A stretch of DNA of 64,000 nucleotides from Duganella phyllosphaerae. Its GTDB lineage: Bacteria; Pseudomonadota; Gammaproteobacteria; Burkholderiales; Burkholderiaceae_D. The DNA lies in the NCBI RefSeq assembly GCF_001758785.1, contig NZ_LROM01000061.1, forward strand, positions 1-64,000. Reading direction: 5' to 3'. A program made the translations under genes and the position numbers. The notes beneath the pieces were generated by a model, which did no database searches, had not been told where the DNA came from, and saw only the letters and a list, made by a program, of their open reading frames with translations. Shown piece after piece: positions 61,998 to 64,000 of the stretch; positions within the stretch are counted from its first letter, which is position 1, and the number at the start of each line of letters is the position of its first letter.

Positions 61998-63059
61998 TCA
62001 GAACCGGTGCTGCACACCGGCCATCAAGCCGCGCTGGGTGTCGGCAAAGCCCGCATCGTTACGCGACAGGCTGATCACCTGGTTGTTCTTGGCCTTGGCA
62101 TAGGCTGCGGTGACGTACAGGTCGGTACGCTTGGACAAAGCGTAGCGGGCGCGGGTGATGTACATTTTTGGATCGGACTCTACCCGCGAAGAAACGTTGC
62201 GCACGTCGGTGTAAAACACCGCGCCGACCAGCGTCATCGCCGGGCTGGCCTTGTAGGTCAGGCCGGCCCAGTAGGTGTTGGCGCGCACGTCGGGCAAGGC
62301 GCGGTTGTTCAATTCGTTCTTGTAGCTGCGGGCCACCACTTGCACCTTGAAGTCGCCCGCGTTGACCATGCCGCCCAGGTGGTAGATGCGGCTGCTGTCG
62401 TGGCGGTTGGTGGCGGCGACGTTGTTGCCGTTGCCCTGTTCGGCCGAACCGACGACAGCGAAATTGCCCATCGTGTAGGTGGCGGCAAGCTGCGTGCGGG
62501 CGCCGTCGGCGGTGCCGGTGCTCTGCTCGCCGAAGGCGTAGGTGGCGCCGAATTTGACTGGTCCGGTTTCGATCGAGTACTTGACGATGTTGTCGGCCGA
62601 CGTGATCATGCCATAGCTGTTGACACCCGAGGCCGAGCCGCTCGACGCCCACGAGTAGTACGGTGCATAAGCCATCGGGTCGAACGCCACGATGAAGTCG
62701 TACACCGTGGTGAACGAACGGCCGAGGACGACACGGCCGAACGAACCTTCCAGGCCCACGTTGGCCTGACGCCGGAACAGGCCGCCATCGGAGCCGCCGA
62801 TGTCGGTCAACAAGCCGCCTTCGAGCTGGAATATGGCTTTCAGGCCGCCGCCCAGGTCCTCGGTGCCACGGAAACCGAAGCGCGAGTTGTTCATGCCGCC
62901 CGAGCTGACGCGGGTGGCGCTGCCTTGCGGGCCGGCGTGGGTGAGGTTTTCGACGCCCGTGTCGAGCAGGCCGTACAGGGTGACGTTCGATTGCGCGGCG
63001 GCCGGAACGGCTGCGCCGATGGCGGCCAGCACGGCGCCGGCGATGAGGCTTTTCTTCAT
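61998..63059 (-). CDS. Gram-negative general porin (Porin_4/OmpC type)
   Basis: The product has 353 residues: a signal peptide (MKKSLIAGAVLAAIG to PAAAQ), then a 16-strand barrel beginning SNVTLYGLLDTGVE and ending GVQHRF with terminal Phe. The loop-3 region and GLEGSFGRVVLGRSFT are characteristic of Burkholderiales trimeric porins. It allows diffusion of small hydrophilic solutes through the outer membrane. AGGAGA lies before the ATG. Confidence 0.93.
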   Translation of the reverse strand: MKKSLIAGAVLAAIGAAVPAAAQSNVTLYGLLDTGVENLTHAGPQGSATRVSSGGMNNSRFGFRGTEDLGGGLKAIFQLEGGLLTDIGGSDGGLFRRQANVGLEGSFGRVVLGRSFTTVYDFIVAFDPMAYAPYYSWASSGSASGVNSYGMITSADNIVKYSIETGPVKFGATYAFGEQSTGTADGARTQLAATYTMGNFAVVGSAEQGNGNNVAATNRHDSSRIYHLGGMVNAGDFKVQVVARSYKNELNNRALPDVRANTYWAGLTYKASPAMTLVGAVFYTDVRNVSSRVESDPKMYITRARYALSKRTDLYVTAAYAKAKNNQVISLSRNDAGFADTQRGLMAGVQHRF

Positions 63060-63102
63060 GTTATCTCCTGGGTGGTGAGTTATTGTTGCTGTCTGTCCTG
63101 GT

Positions 63103-64000
63103 CTATGCCAGGCGGAATACGCTGACCACCGCCGCCAGGTTCGCGGATTGCTCCTGCATGGCGGCAGCCGCTGCGGCGGCTTCTTCCACCAGCGCAGCGT
63201 TTTGCTGGGTGACCTGGTCCATCTGGATCACGGCGCGGTTCACTTCTTCGATGCCCACGCTCTGCTCCTGGCTGGCGGCCGTGATCTCGCTGACCACTTC
63301 ACTCACGCGGCGTACGCTCTCGACCATGTCGCTCATCGACTTGCCGGCCTGCTGTACCTGCGACGTGCCGGAACCTACCTGCACCACCGAGTCGTCGATC
63401 AGTATCTTGATTTCCTTGGCGGCGGCAGCGCTGCGGTGGGCCAGGTTGCGCACCTCGGTGGCGACCACGGCAAAGCCTCTGCCCTGCTCGCCGGCGCGCG
63501 CCGCTTCCACCGCCGCGTTCAGCGCCAGGATATTGGTCTGGAAAGCGATGCCGTCGATCACGCTGATGATGTCGACGATCTTGCGCGACGACGAGCTGAT
63601 CGATTCCATGGTGGTGATCACCTCGCCCACCACTTTGCCGCAATCGCCGGCGATGTCGGACGCCGATTGCGCCAGCTGCTTGGCGTGGCGCGAATTGTCG
63701 GCGTTCTGCTTGACGGTGGAGGTCAGTTCTTCCATGGCCGAAGCGGTTTCTTCGAGCGAGCTGGCCTGTTCTTCGGTGCGGCTCGACAGGTCGAGGTTGC
63801 CGCTGGCGATTTCTGCCGAGGCGGTGGCGATGGTGTCGGTGCCGCTGCGCACCTCGCCCACCACGCGCAGCAGGCTGGCGTTCATTAGCTCCAGGGCCGC
63901 CATCAGTTGGCCGGTTTCGTCGCCGCCGCCGGGCGCAATGTTGGCGGTCAGGTCGCCGTTGGCCACGCGCTGGGCCACTTCGACTGCTTCCTGCAACGGC
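63103..64000 (-). CDS. Methyl-accepting chemotaxis protein, C-terminal part
   Basis: About 299 residues are visible; the gene continues past the right edge. The end of a HAMP domain ([18 protein letters not shown]) leads into the long signalling coiled coil with the conserved tip [19 protein letters not shown]. Methylation-helix segments are rich in Glu/Gln-Ala pairs, for example [20 protein letters not shown]. No CheR-docking pentapeptide is seen; the protein ends VVSVFRLA. The sensing domain is outside the window. Confidence 0.93.
   Translation of the reverse strand, partial: PLQEAVEVAQRVANGDLTANIAPGGGDETGQLMAALELMNASLLRVVGEVRSGTDTIATASAEIASGNLDLSSRTEEQASSLEETASAMEELTSTVKQNADNSRHAKQLAQSASDIAGDCGKVVGEVITTMESISSSSRKIVDIISVIDGIAFQTNILALNAAVEAARAGEQGRGFAVVATEVRNLAHRSAAAAKEIKILIDDSVVQVGSGTSQVQQAGKSMSDMVESVRRVSEVVSEITAASQEQSVGIEEVNRAVIQMDQVTQQNAALVEEAAAAAAAMQEQSANLAAVVSVFRLA

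Overview
The window is high-GC, densely coded DNA. The gene content suggests a betaproteobacterium, most likely Oxalobacteraceae (Massilia/Duganella/Janthinobacterium type): a large TonB-dependent receptor, a Porin_4-type porin, a DUF5329 protein, a stand-alone EF-G gene and an RhaSTPQ-type sugar ABC transporter. The taxonomic call is inference from gene style, not from a marker gene.

Region 1 (1-10.5 kb) is housekeeping and accessory metabolism: a cut-off secreted protein, EF-G (fusA), a small outer-membrane barrel, a repetitive DUF2799 lipoprotein, a PepSY membrane protein with a 58-residue partner, a tightly packed pta-ackA-fabI operon, and a cNMP-binding/FAD oxidoreductase fusion.

Region 2 (10.7-42.3 kb) is one large locus for pectin, especially rhamnogalacturonan-I, and for L-rhamnose. 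It holds a TonB receptor, two GH43 enzymes, GH106, GH28, GH105, PL22, GH31, SGNH acetylesterases (one bimodular, one with an extra N-terminal domain), an alpha/beta esterase, a DUF1080 protein and a DUF4861 protein. Inside it sits a complete L-rhamnose pathway: RhaSTPQ uptake, RhaM mutarotase, RhaI isomerase, rhamnulokinase, the fused aldolase/dehydrogenase RhaD and a DeoR-type regulator. A 14-bp element (TCACAARCTGATCA) occurs before both the TonB receptor and rhaD, which suggests one regulator controls polymer capture and sugar breakdown.

Region 3 (42.5-54.4 kb) is mixed: a FadE-type acyl-CoA dehydrogenase, a lipoprotein fusing F5/8C domains to a di-haem oxidoreductase, an orphan beta-propeller histidine kinase, an RlhA-type U32 protein and a YghU-type glutathione transferase.

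Region 4 (54.4-64 kb) contains the main surprise. At 55800-55827, directly against the stop codon of a tyrosine recombinase gene, is a near-perfect chromosome dimer resolution site (dif): 23 of 28 bases match E. coli dif as I recall it. FtsK-orienting GGGNAGGG octamers all point rightward in the 55 kb to its left, and the single one I found to its right points back at it. The window therefore appears to span the replication terminus. To the right are a CadR-like MerR regulator with a divergent cation exporter, a methyltransferase, an unrecognised lipoprotein/hypothetical pair, a MITE-like element that supplies the stop codons of both flanking genes, a subtilase with a small partner gene, a DUF5329 protein, a porin and a chemotaxis receptor cut by the window edge.

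I saw no rRNA, tRNA, CRISPR array or intact insertion sequence.
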